Below are positions 11,547-22,079 of a stretch of 64,000 nucleotides of DNA, one piece after another. The position numbers were made by a program, and so were the translations under genes. The DNA lies in the NCBI GenBank assembly GCA_016110215.1, contig JADWQD010000011.1:434001-498000 (forward strand), read 5' to 3'. Numbering within the stretch: position 1 is the stretch's first letter; every line of letters starts with the position of its first letter. Under the pieces are notes generated by a model. The model did not search any database. It was not told the DNA's origin and saw only the letters and a program-made list of their open reading frames with translations. Source of the DNA: Capronia americana. Its lineage: Eukaryota; Ascomycota; Eurotiomycetes; Chaetothyriales; Herpotrichiellaceae.

Positions 11547-12283
11547 TCTGGATCTGCAGCTATTGCTTGAGAAAGTGGGAGACAGAGGGCCGAGAGTCTG
11601 GCTATGACATTGACACGCATGAGCATGTACTTCGTACTTCTATACACATACAGTAGGTAGGTCATGTACTGTAGTTCGGTCAAGCCCAAAAGATGGAGGA
11701 CGCGCTAGTTTTGGAGCCTAAGAACGGGACCCTCAGCGGCGCTGGCGAGGTGGAAAGGCGCCGTCCCCAGCGATGCCGCCTTTAACCGCGATAGCGCGGG
11801 GCCACGCCTGTGCAGAACTTGGCGCCTAAGTTCGTGGGAGTCCTGCATAAAGCGTGATCGGAGAGAATGAACCGATCAATCCATCCATCCATCAATTCCT
11901 CTGTGCTCATCCTCGGCTTTGCTCAAGACGTTCAGTCCTGTGATCCGGTGCAGGATGGACGCATTGTCGCCGGCAGAACGGCGTCCAAAAATCAGCACGG
12001 CGGTGACGCAAAACCGCGAGGTGCTTCCTTAAATCGGCAGTAGCCTACCAGGTATGGACAGATTTGTCTATAACCGGCGTTGCTGCAGTACAGGCTGAAA
12101 CAGGTGGACCTAGTAGATCGATCGCTCATTCATTTGACAAGATCCTTAGACTCGATCCTTAGACGCAACCCGGAGATGCAACGCTTTGCTACGGTATATA
12201 TGCGTTGTCCTTCCTACAATGCGCGCACTTTTGCATGCTGTTGCAACTCGCGGTCACCTATCCTTCCTTAGCAGAGTCTTCAA
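11547..12283. other. intergenic
   Basis: Contains a short TCCA microsatellite near 11880-11895 and AT-rich promoter-like sequence before 12284. No gene seen. Confidence 0.5.
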
Positions 12284-14150
12284 ATGAGCGGCTTTCTCGA
12301 GGTTGAGCGCCAACAGATTCTCGACCAGCTGGAATGGAGGCCTAGCGATGACAGGAAACTGTACTTCTTCGAGTGCCGTCCGTCACCAAGTGCGCCATCT
12401 ACTGCAGAGGCAAAAGTTCGAGAAGGATTTCTCGAACACGACGAGGTGCAATCATGGCTGCAACAAAAGGTGAGACGGAGCCCTGACCTCATTCTGTGTA
12501 TTCCTGTCGCTTGAAAATACAAGGCTATATACAACGAGTCCGAACTCATCATGATTAGGGCAAATTTAAACCGGCCAAGTCATCGGCCCCCGCTGCCACG
12601 AACTCAGGAGGAATTCGTTTGCTCATCGTGGACGGCCTCGAACTCCCCGACGAGGAGAAGGATTGGTGCCTGCACATGGGACGGGAGGACTACGAATCGG
12701 TCGAAAAGGCATTTCATCTCCACGCTGCGACGCTCCCGGGCCTTTTCAAGAGCACGGGCGTCTGCTCTGCTTTCAAGGAACTTGATCATGCGACTGGGGA
12801 TATTCGGCGCGTGTCCACAATCTTGAGGCCGAGCAACACATGGCAGAACAGTCTCTTTGCTGTTTCGCAAACCTACGATCTCTCTTCCAGGGAAAGCACT
12901 GCTCTCATGGTAGGCTACGGCTTGGTGGGGGACTCCCTCACCACTCAGACCGACTACATTAGAGAACTGCTACAAGCAAACTCGTCGCTATGGACGCACC
13001 CGGCACTGATCCCGAACATCTTCCTCCGCGCGTACGGGGAGTGTTACAAAGATGACGTGCTGGGCTGTGAGGGCAAAACGACAGAGCTGGAAGGATCCGT
13101 TGGTGCCACGTCGTATTGGAAATGGACGGAGGAACAGTCATCAGAAAGCGCATCCGTAAAGTCATCAAGCATGTCGCTGAAATCCACATGGAGCGAGTTG
13201 GTCGGTCCAACCGATTGGCCTGCTTCGGTCGATGTCAGGACGGCGACCCTTTCAATCCACTTCCATGCCTCAGCAGTCTACCAATACCTGGCGTCGGTGA
13301 AGTGGCACCGAGACAGCATCCAGTTCCTGCTTGACCTGCAGATACGGACGGAAAAGCGTTGTCTTCCGGAAGGACGAGTCCCTGTGGAGTGGGAAAGTAT
13401 GCGCGACCATATGGAATACCACCTCCACACGACGGAACAGATGGTAGAGCACCTGCAGTGGCTGCAACAGCGCGTTCAGACCCAGACTAATGTGGTAAGT
13501 CCGTGGATGTGGCGGCGGTGAATGGATGCATCCAAAAACCTCCTGCGCACCTAAATTACCAGCCATGGTCTGGTGTGAGTGATTTTTATCTGACCTGTGC
13601 CTCCGGATAGCTCTACAGCGCGACCTCACAGAAGGATAACCTGGTCGCAAGCCGAATCGCGTCCTCGACCAAAAAGGACAGTATAGCCATGATGGCATTC
13701 ACATTCATCACCGCCCTCTTCCTGCCGGGCACGTATATTGCCTCGGTCTTCAGTACAGGCATGTTCGATTGGATGCCGGCCAACTCATCAGGAGACGGCC
13801 ACAGAGTGGTCTCGACGCGGTTCTGGATATACTGGGTCACCACAATTCCTCTCACCACGGCGGTCATGGCGGGCTGGTACTTCTGGTATCGAGCCGCGGA
13901 CGCTGAGTGGCGAAGAACTACTCAATTAGAGATCCACACCGAGGAGGAAGCGGACGAGGAAGAGGAAGAGAAGATAGATGACAAAGATCCGGCACAGCTC
14001 GAGAAACAGGCTTCAACGACCCAATATCGGTTTCGAGATCGATGGCCTATGCGCCGATCGGGCACGGCTTTGACATCAAGCAGCTGCCCGGGGAGGCCCG
14101 GCAGATCCAGATCGGGGATACGCGAGACGTTCAAGAGAGCAAAGTTATAG
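12284..14150 (+). CDS. CorA-like two-TM membrane protein
   Basis: Three exons, 12284-12469, 12559-13494, 13611-14150; 553 aa. A long cytosolic N-terminal part ends in a helical segment (EYHLHTTEQMVEHLQWLQQR), then comes TM1 MAFTFITALFLPGTYIASVF, a loop, and TM2 FWIYWVTTIPLTTAVMAGWYFW. This is the CorA Mg2+ channel topology found in many fungal 'CorA-like' proteins. The canonical Gly-Met-Asn filter after TM1 reads Gly-Met-Phe here (STGMFDW), so Mg2+ transport cannot be assumed. The tail has a Glu-rich stretch followed by a basic end. Intron 2 (116 nt) lies just before the membrane domain. Confidence 0.8.
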
Positions 14151-15208
14151 TAAGATGAGCCCGGGAATTGTGGAGACGTGTGAGCCCTCCTCGTATGTAC
14201 ATGATCGCTCCGATACGAAGGCTGAGCGAGAAGCGAGATGGCGAGACTTCTAGGTCCGAAGCCACTGTTTTCTCGGGGGGCCAGCTCCTAACAGTTACGG
14301 GCAGTAACGGACGGTATGCCGAATTACGGTGGGACAGCCTAAAAGACAAGCAGAACACAGGAATACATTGGCAGTACCTCGTAGTGATGGTGATGGTGAT
14401 AGTAATAGTGATAGTGAGTAGTATTAGGTAGGTACAGTATCATACGCCACCGACAACAACTGGCGGCCAAGTCAGCACGCAGGGTTCTGCACCATGCGTA
14501 CTCGGTAACGGGCTGAACAGACCGCGCGCTCCGGTGCTACAACAGCGTTTTCTGTTGACGATTTGGGCAGCAGCTCCAACAGGCACAGACTCGGGATACA
14601 GTAGGAAGTTGGACAGGGGAAACAAAGTCGGTGCTGGTGCTGGTGCTGGTGCTGGTGCTGGTGCTGGTGCTGGTGCTGGTGCTGGTGCTGGTGCTGGTGC
14701 TGGCTGCGACGGTAGATTGATCGACGGACAGGTCTCGGGCGCCGATTCTTAACGCGAATACTAAACTATTACTACCGTTCAGAGAGTGGTAGGCGGTATC
14801 ATTCAACGATGTTCTGCCACGCATGTACATGCATGGCGACGAAGGCGCGGGTTCTGGTCTGATCACGAGGATCGACCGAGGACTTACAAACCAAAGAAAT
14901 GGCATGCGCAGAGGGGATGGATCCGCGAGGAGCAGTATTTCCACACTCTGAAAAGGAGGGCAGAGGTATTGGCAGCCAAGGTTCTGATAGACAAGACGCG
15001 AGAGAAAGTACCGAGTACATGCGCGTTCTTAACTACTAGCCTCGAATGATAGAGGAAAGAAAGACCGGGAAATCTGCCATGCCATGCGACGACTGACTAC
15101 AAAGCTCTGCTTCCTTTCTCGTGCTGCTAGTCCCTCTGTCACATCATCCTCCTCCTTCTCAGCAGAAAGCACTGCTAATCTCTCTGTTGCATCCACCAGC
15201 ACGCCGGT
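14151..15208. other. intergenic, microsatellite-rich
   Basis: Lies between the 3' ends of two convergent genes. It holds a GTGATG/AGTGAT-type trinucleotide stretch at about 14386-14420 and a long hexanucleotide array (separate entry). No gene seen. Confidence 0.5.
14630..14701. repeat. (GGTGCT)12 hexanucleotide microsatellite
   Basis: Twelve uninterrupted GGTGCT units fill 72 bp. In one frame they would encode Gly-Ala repeats, but no gene surrounds them. Confidence 0.95.
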
Positions 15209-15630
15209 CTACTCGCAGTAATAGACCCTGGTGAAAGTATAGCCACCTTGCTCAAACGCCTCGCGATTGTCGGCTTTGTAGACGTTGAAAGTCTGGAAAT
15301 TGTTGCTGGCAGACCCAACAACCTCGCCTGTCCCTCGGCTCTGCGCATCTGCGACGATGTTGACAACCAAGGTGTCGCCATTGGGGAACGTTCCTGGCAT
15401 CAAACCCGTTAGTAAGTGGCCATCGCCAAGCTTCAGCTGTGGGAGGAGTTGTGGGACAAACCTCGAAGCTCTTGGTTCTCCCATTGGACATAGTGGCCGG
15501 GATTGCCCAGGTCGATGTAGGCACCCGGCTGCTGGCCGAAATTGTCGTGATTGGCAACGGCGTACCAGGCGATGCCGCTCTTGTGGCCGTTGTCGCCAAT
15601 GCCGTTCACGAGGTAGAGCATTTGACCCAT
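15209..15630 (-). CDS. small conserved-looking protein of unknown function
   Basis: Two exons, 15630-15462 and 15393-15209; 117 aa. The 68-nt intron starts GTTTGT, has a perfect TACTAAC branch site and ends CAG; phases close. The protein has no signal peptide and no membrane segment. It is Gly/Asn/aromatic-rich with short beta-prone stretches (IAWYAVANHDN, DTLVVNIVADAQ, YTFTRVYYCE), suggesting a compact beta-sheet protein. I do not recognise the family. The start is the ATG at 15630 (MGQMLYLVNG); no in-frame ATG lies closely upstream. Confidence 0.7.
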
Positions 15631-17148
15631 TTTAGACAAGGTTTCTTTTCGTGAGTCAGGGAGAAGAGAAAGCGCAATGGTGGTAAGCGTCGAATAAAAT
15701 GCTTTTGGTCAAGTCCAATCTCGGTTGGTGTGAAAGGGCGGGTTCGTGAAGAGAGCGTTATACCGTGGACCTCGCCCGCTTTTATAGGAGCAACTGACCG
15801 TAACTGTGGTCGCGAAGAGATGCAGGGTTTCGTCAAGGCCGATTCTCAACGTCGCATTGATCCCGTGTTGGACCAAACTTCAGCTCCTGCTGACCGCTCT
15901 TGCCGGGTTCAGGGCTTTGACTGACCGTGAACCTAGCAAGGCACTCTGTGATGTCGACCTTCTCGGAACAAGAGCGCCTGGTGGTGTCGAGCCATCCGAC
16001 TTGACCTGTTATCGACGCAAGAGAACCCGCGCAAATTCGTTCCACATATGATTGGACTCCAGATACTGCCCATATCTCATAGAAATGTCCAGGTGTTGTC
16101 GAGTTTGCCCGGTAAAGTTGCTGCTCCGAACATGTGTTGGACGTAGACAGTCTCACTTATGGCCGGGTTGTCTAAAAGAAACCCTCGGCCAAGTCGAACA
16201 AATCGTGACTGGTTGACGAGTCGCGAAGAACAGAGGGAATGGATATTGGCAGATCTCTGGTATACATTGACAAGCAGCCCACTCGCCCAGGATGGAAACC
16301 ACGTTTCGCAGTTCCTAGCTGTCTGTTACCTGCGGACAGTACGAGCCGTCGTCATCGCTTTCGCCTAGTCCTCGAAAGAATCGGCAGGCCTGGTTCGATC
16401 AGGAAAGCGATGTTACAGTATCCTAGCATAATTGGCCATGTCAAGCGCAAGGTAGAAATCCACTTGGATGATCCGACGACGCAGGAATTCTAGCTGAGAG
16501 CGTGAAATAGTAGGTTAGGACGGGGGAGTTGACCTGCTCCGAATGACTCTGAACTTCAGCTCAAGAATTGTGCCAATGGGGCTAGAGATTGTCTTTCCGG
16601 CAAAGCGAATGGAAACACGAACCCGACACGAGGCTCGCCCAGGCTTGGCTCTTCTAGGCAAGCGATCAAGCAAAGACCAAAGCAAGGTTTTCAAGCTTAT
16701 TCACTTCGCTAGGCATCAAAGACCTTTACAACATCAGGCGGCTTTTGTGGTGGTATCCGGCTTTCGGCTACCTGCTACCGAGTACATCAGATCTCAAAGA
16801 GCGAACAGGTAAAAGGGAGCCGTAAAACATTATTTACTGTAGCGTCAATTGTTTTGCTCCAAGACTGTACATGGACAATAGGCGTGTCTTCGCGCTCCTC
16901 ACGCATGCTACCAAATGCTTTATTCTATGGTTAGGGGCCCTCCCTACTGTGGATGTAGGTTACTGCTTCGTGCTGCTACCTGGTCATCACTCCCTCGTGC
17001 TAAATGCAGGTTCTAGTATAGTACTGTATATGCAATCCAATCCACGTCACGAATGTATGAATGGCCCCGCCCTCGAAAGAAATTGAAAAAGAAAAGGAAA
17101 GCACCAACTATCACCGATATGGTCTCATTGTCCCCCCTTCCCCGTCTC
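15631..17148. other. 1.5-kb intergenic region
   Basis: Promoter of the small minus-strand gene, then an AT-richer stretch up to the 3' end of the hydrolase gene. Short open frames at 16159-16368 and 16543-16812 have no supporting features. Confidence 0.5.
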
Positions 17149-18978
17149 CTACCGGTTTCGTCTCCTCACGTCCTCCATCTCTCGTAAAATTATGTCGTTG
17201 AAATCCTGCGCATTGTCCAAGTATAAATGGTGTCCGGCGTCCTTGACGATGACGACCTTGGCACTGCCCTGATCGCGTTCCTTCTCCTCAGGCGAAGCCT
17301 TGCTAAGGTTTCGCTGCGTCTCGGCGTCGATCTTCTTCTTTGCCGCGTACCCGCCCTTGACATCCATCCAGTCGTTCTCGCCGTACATGAGCACGACGGG
17401 GAGACCAGGCTCGTATTGTTGTTTGGGCGATGTGGAAGCGTCGGTTCCGGGAGATGCAGCTGAGGATGCGCCGGGGTGTTGTTCCAATACACCAGCAGCG
17501 TTGACTTCGTGGGTTCTCGATTCCAGAGGTTGGCGACCCACATCGCCGATTCGTCGTATCAGCGGGCTTCGTGCAAAAGCACCGGGCGCCAAGATGTACG
17601 CGAGTGCATATTCTCCGGAGCCCCTGAGGCGGAATAATGAATAGCTGTAGTCATGTAGGGCGAGGGCTTCTTCTGACGGGAGATGCGAGAACCGCCTGGA
17701 CGTCCATCCACTGACAAGCCGGGGACCAAGCGGACCGGCCCAGCGGACGAAGCTGAATGGTGAAATGTTTGCATCCCAAAGATATGTGAGCCATTTCGGG
17801 AGGGGTCGACGCGGGGGCGGCGCTGTTGAAGTATCGGAATCTGACGCGTTGTCGTTGGCGGGTAAGCGGTTCGGGTTCGCTTTTTGTTTTAGCTGGGCTT
17901 CTTTTTCCGCCTTCTTCCGTGCGTTCAGGAAGTTGTTGTTATCGCCTGTGCTTGGAGTCGAGTCGGCGTCTCCATCTTGCTCTGGTGGAGGGGGCATGGC
18001 CGCGTGCGTCGCATAGGGGTCCTCGGGTATCCCCACCGGACTGGCGAGTATCAACTTATTCAGCCGGCCGGGGTATTTGAGGGCGTAACACACGGCCATG
18101 TAGCCGCCCATAGAATGGCCGATCAGGGTAAACTTGTCGATCTTCCTCTTCACGCGCCATTCTTCAAGACTGTCAATAAACCAGTCCTCGGCCTCTGTGA
18201 TTTGCGCCTCCCTCGTCTTGGATCTTAATTTAAAGGGCGGCCGTGAACTGCGGCCCATACCGAGCATATCTAATGCATAGAGCTGCCAGCCTTCTGCTCG
18301 GGAGAGGGGCTCGAAGTTCTTGTAGAAGAAGCCTAGACCGGCGCCGTAGCCGTGGAGAATGACGAGGTTGTTCTCGACGGTTTCGCCCACGCGTTCGACG
18401 GAGAATTCGTTGAGAGCGCGGTTTTTCCCCGGTAGGGGGACGAGGCGGGAGTGCCATTTTCGCGGGCCGTAGGGGTCGGTAATCGAATTTGTGGTCTGAA
18501 TTTGCTCTGACGGGGCGTCTCGATTTATCGACACCATTGAGGCATTTCTCGTGGGCGGCTCGGAGCCGGTCTTTGCGTGGGTAGGCGGCTGTTGGAGGTA
18601 CGGGATGAAGGATAGGACTCGGTGTTCTGCTTGGGCGGCGGGCAGGGCGGTCCACCACTGTGAGAAGCCTTGTTTGTATGAGAGCGGGAAGAGTCCATCG
18701 AAGCGAGATTTCCGGGGATTTTGCCTTTCGTCCCTTGCACGCTGGGAGGCTAGAGGACTCCCCTGCGCCCGGGCCTGGAGCTCACTGTCTGACTCGGCGG
18801 CGGAGGAGGACATGACGGGCGGGTGGTGGGACGACGGAGCGATGAGAAGATCCTCGGGGTCGGTGGCAAGTGTCGCTGGTGCCGAAGAGGATTGGAAACG
18901 AGAAGGACGAGGAGAAAGGTGCCGGACTCTGGGGGCTGCCTCTAGGAGCGGTAGTGCTGAAGGGAGAGTGCGTCTCAT
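17149..18978 (-). CDS. alpha/beta hydrolase, ABHD4/ABHD5-CLD1 type (mitochondrial phospholipase-like)
   Basis: Intronless, 609 aa from ATG 18978. The N-terminus (MRRTLPSALPLLEAAPRVRH) is Arg-rich and acid-poor, as in a mitochondrial presequence. In order: oxyanion-side motif VILHGYGAGLGFF, nucleophile elbow LIGHSMGGYM, the Asp region LMYGENDWMD, and near the end DAGHHLYLDN, which holds the catalytic His and an HX4D motif typical of the ABHD4/5, CGI-58 and yeast CLD1/ICT1 group. CLD1 removes an acyl chain from cardiolipin during remodelling; a similar role is a reasonable inference. A low-complexity insertion with Asn/Asp/Pro runs sits between the elbow and the lid. The frame is open to 19275 upstream, but the presequence argues for 18978. 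Confidence 0.87.
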   Translation of the reverse strand: MRRTLPSALPLLEAAPRVRHLSPRPSRFQSSSAPATLATDPEDLLIAPSSHHPPVMSSSAAESDSELQARAQGSPLASQRARDERQNPRKSRFDGLFPLSYKQGFSQWWTALPAAQAEHRVLSFIPYLQQPPTHAKTGSEPPTRNASMVSINRDAPSEQIQTTNSITDPYGPRKWHSRLVPLPGKNRALNEFSVERVGETVENNLVILHGYGAGLGFFYKNFEPLSRAEGWQLYALDMLGMGRSSRPPFKLRSKTREAQITEAEDWFIDSLEEWRVKRKIDKFTLIGHSMGGYMAVCYALKYPGRLNKLILASPVGIPEDPYATHAAMPPPPEQDGDADSTPSTGDNNNFLNARKKAEKEAQLKQKANPNRLPANDNASDSDTSTAPPPRRPLPKWLTYLWDANISPFSFVRWAGPLGPRLVSGWTSRRFSHLPSEEALALHDYSYSLFRLRGSGEYALAYILAPGAFARSPLIRRIGDVGRQPLESRTHEVNAAGVLEQHPGASSAASPGTDASTSPKQQYEPGLPVVLMYGENDWMDVKGGYAAKKKIDAETQRNLSKASPEEKERDQGSAKVVIVKDAGHHLYLDNAQDFNDIILREMEDVRRRNR

Positions 18979-20324
18979 ATACGAGACATTTGCCTCCCAG
19001 TGAAATGGAAGCGAGGGAGGGATGAGATGCTTTTTCAATGCAAGTGGGACGCTGACGTCTTTGGAATCGGTGCTGGTCTCCAGTGGGTTGTTGACAGGCA
19101 GCAAGATTAATGAAACTGCATGCGCGAGAGCGATTAGTCCCCCAGAGGCAGCGCCGCTATGCAGAAAGGAAATAAAGAAGCAAAAGTCCAGTGCTGTCAG
19201 TCCGTCAACGCCGACATCATCACTCACCAAAAATACGAAGGGGCAGCATGCACGATTCAGCCACTCGGATTTCAATTCGGCCGTGAGTCCCGGAGTTAAG
19301 CATGCCCCCTTGCATCCCGGCGCTCGCTTCAGTTCATCCGGCCTCGTGCAGCCCAGCTCTTACCGTTCTGACGCTGTGACTGTTTGCCTATCTGGAATCC
19401 TGTGCTGTGTGGTGGAGGTGGATTAATTGTGCTGCCTGGCGTCGGATATCGTCTGCAGGAACCATCTTGTGCTCCAGCTATGCGCAAGGGATTAAGCTGC
19501 ACCACGGCTCTGGGCATAGCGACAGGACTTCTAGCTGACCGCAGATACGGAGGAGAGGCCAGACGATCAGGACGTTTCACTATCGAGACTTCAATATGTC
19601 AGGTCACACATATATCTATAGCTCTATGAATTGTAACAATAGAGAGTAGGCTGCCTACCTAGGGACAGCCTATGACTAGTGTACTGTGTACTCCGTAATG
19701 TTCCTATGGTTGAAGACGAGTTTGTGAGACCATAGACAGTGACTTTAACTGCAATGACGCTGGGGCAGGCTTGTAGCTTAGCGTCTGGGCACTGCCTGCG
19801 CCTAGGCTGGCGAGGACGAGTGCAGCGGAACGGGAATCATGAATACTGCGTGAATCAATCGTTTAACCATCTTTTGGCCCTACACGCTTGATTGGCACAT
19901 TAAGATAAGCAAAAAACTGCCCGGAGCTCAAGTACCGCTTTTACACGACCTACCTTCCCTCTCACCTTCGCCCTCATCCCTTCATGCTTAAACGTACTCT
20001 ACCGCGTGCACATCGTGAAGTCCCCCTTTGCTGTGTGACTGTGCAGATATGAGCCTCGGTTTAGGGGTTTCTGAGGCGCATCCTGAGTATTGGGTCCGTA
20101 CTCGGTACACACGGCACTTCTTATAAATGGACAACTGCCGGCTAGACGTCGACGTCGCCTTTCCCGCCTCCTCCCCGGCTTGCTTCGCCTCTTGTGCCGG
20201 TCGTGCGGGGACGCTCATTGCCCGGCCGAGAGAATGGTTCTTACGAGTAACAGGGGGTCCCTAAATACCAAGAGAACTTTCGTACTTAGAATGAAACCCG
20301 TCAAGCTCGTGCCTGGGAACAAGA
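18979..20324. other. 1.3-kb divergent intergenic region
   Basis: Shared upstream space of the hydrolase (minus) and the dehydratase (plus). It includes a TACTCCGTA motif at 19689-19697. No gene seen. Confidence 0.5.
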
Positions 20325-21646
20325 ATGGCGCCGATCAAGGAGATTGAATACTTTCGCGTTCCTCCACGCTGGATATTCGTCAAGATCACCGATTCAGATG
20401 GCAAGACGGGCTGGGGTGAAGCGTCCTTGGAAGGGAATTCAGAAGCCGTAGAGGGCTGTTTGGATGCATTCAGGGAACGATTCGTGGGGGTGGAAGCCAA
20501 GTGGGTGTTGTCCCCTTTACCGTTCGACCTGTTGGGGCTGACGTTACACACGCAGCGAGATTGAAAATATATGGCAACATGCATACCGGGGAAGTTTCTA
20601 TCGAGGTGGACCGGTCATTATGAGCGCTCTGGCGGGTATTGATATCGCATTGTGGGATTTAAAGGGTGAGTACTGCATACCAATCCTCGAGCAGAGCGGA
20701 GGCAGTACGTCAGGTATTAATTCTTGGTGTAGCACGTAGATTAAATGTGCCCATCTATGAGCTCTTAGGGGGAAAAGTCCGCTCGAAAATCAAGGTCTAC
20801 ACCTGGGTCCGAGGCGAGAATGCTGCTGCTTGCGCAAAACATGCGTATGTGTCCCCCAATCCTGAAGATTGGACCATCGCTGACGTCTTGTCGTTCAGCC
20901 TGGTCAGAAAGGAGCAAGGATTCAAGGCGGTCAAAATGACGGCCACCGAAGATCTCGGCTGGGTGGATTCTCCCGCGGCCTTGGACGATGCGGTGGAGCG
21001 ATTGAAGGCGGTCAAGGCGAGCGGCGTCGACTGTGGACTGGATTTCCACGGCCGCGTCCACAAACCCATGGTGAAGCTGTTGGCGCGCAAGCTGGAGCCT
21101 CACGAACCGCTGTTCATCGAAGAGCCGCTGTTGTCGGACCACCCGGAAGGATTACGGTCTTTGGACACCACGATTCCCGTCGCGCTGGGCGAACGACTAC
21201 ACAGCCGCTGGGCGTTCAAGCCGTTCTTGGAGCTGGGCAAAGTGGACATCTTGCAGCCGGACATCAGCCACGCTGGGGGCATCTCGGAGCTTCGTCGCAT
21301 CGCCACCATGGCCGAGGCCTACGACGTCTCTCTGGCGCCGCACTGCCCGCTCGGACCGATTGCCCTTGCGGCAAGCTTCCAAATCGATGCCGTGAGCGCC
21401 AACTTTTTCATTCAGGAGTTGATTCTGGATCCGAACCAGACCCTGTCGGTGGGACAGGGCGACTTAAAGGGCTACACTAAGAATGCAGAGGTGTGGACGG
21501 TCAAGGACGGCATGATTGACATGATGGACGGACCCGGGCTGGGCATCGAGGTAGATGAGGAGCGCGTCAGGCAGTCCGCGGTCGGTACCAAATCATGGAG
21601 ATTCCCCACCTTCAAAGGGCCTGGCGGGGAGCTGCGGGAATGGTAA
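20325..21646 (+). CDS. D-galactonate dehydratase-like enzyme (enolase superfamily)
   Basis: Three exons, 20325-20500, 20556-20665, 20733-21646; introns 55 and 67 nt; 399 aa. The N-terminal capping domain begins near VPPRWIFVKITDSDG with the conserved GWGEAS. The barrel domain carries ALWDLKG and LLGG. Probable metal ligands appear in order: GLDFHGRVH (Asp and a paired His), FIEEPL (Glu) and ALGERLHS (Glu), followed by DISHAGGISE and a C-terminal His in APHCPLGP. This pattern is that of acid-sugar dehydratases of the mandelate racemase/enolase superfamily, DgoD group. Expected reaction: Mg2+-dependent dehydration of an aldonic acid such as galactonate to the 2-keto-3-deoxy acid. The substrate is inferred. 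Confidence 0.88.
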
Positions 21647-22079
21647 AGTTGGTATACATCGACTGAAAGTGGAATGGACGGCGTGGACTGAAGAGACAGG
21701 AGCTGGCTGGGGATGGGACGAGGTATTTAGGCTATCGAGAACCGCTCTTCGAGAGATCCGACGTTGATAGAGTTATGTTTCAGTAGCTTCTTCGGGTGAT
21801 CGATCTTTCACCCCGCTAGCGGAAGCCGGGGAGGCGGCATCACCCTAGGCCCCCGATCTCTTCACCCTTGGCGACTGGCTTGCAGCTCCACGGCTCGATC
21901 CAGCCTCGTCATCCCCCATCTCTCTGCTCTCTCAATTCCCGTTCACCCGTCCGCGCGCGCAAATACTAGATGAGCGAGCGGGACTTGCAGGTCTCACATT
22001 CCTCCATGGCCCTACAGTGATCTGCGCCGAAGAACCCCTCCCCAGCGACACCGACAACCTCACCCCCTCCGCCGCGACC
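21647..22079. other. intergenic
   Basis: 3' end of the dehydratase gene and a CT-rich leader (about 21850-21950) before the Spo7 start, a common fungal promoter feature. Confidence 0.5.
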
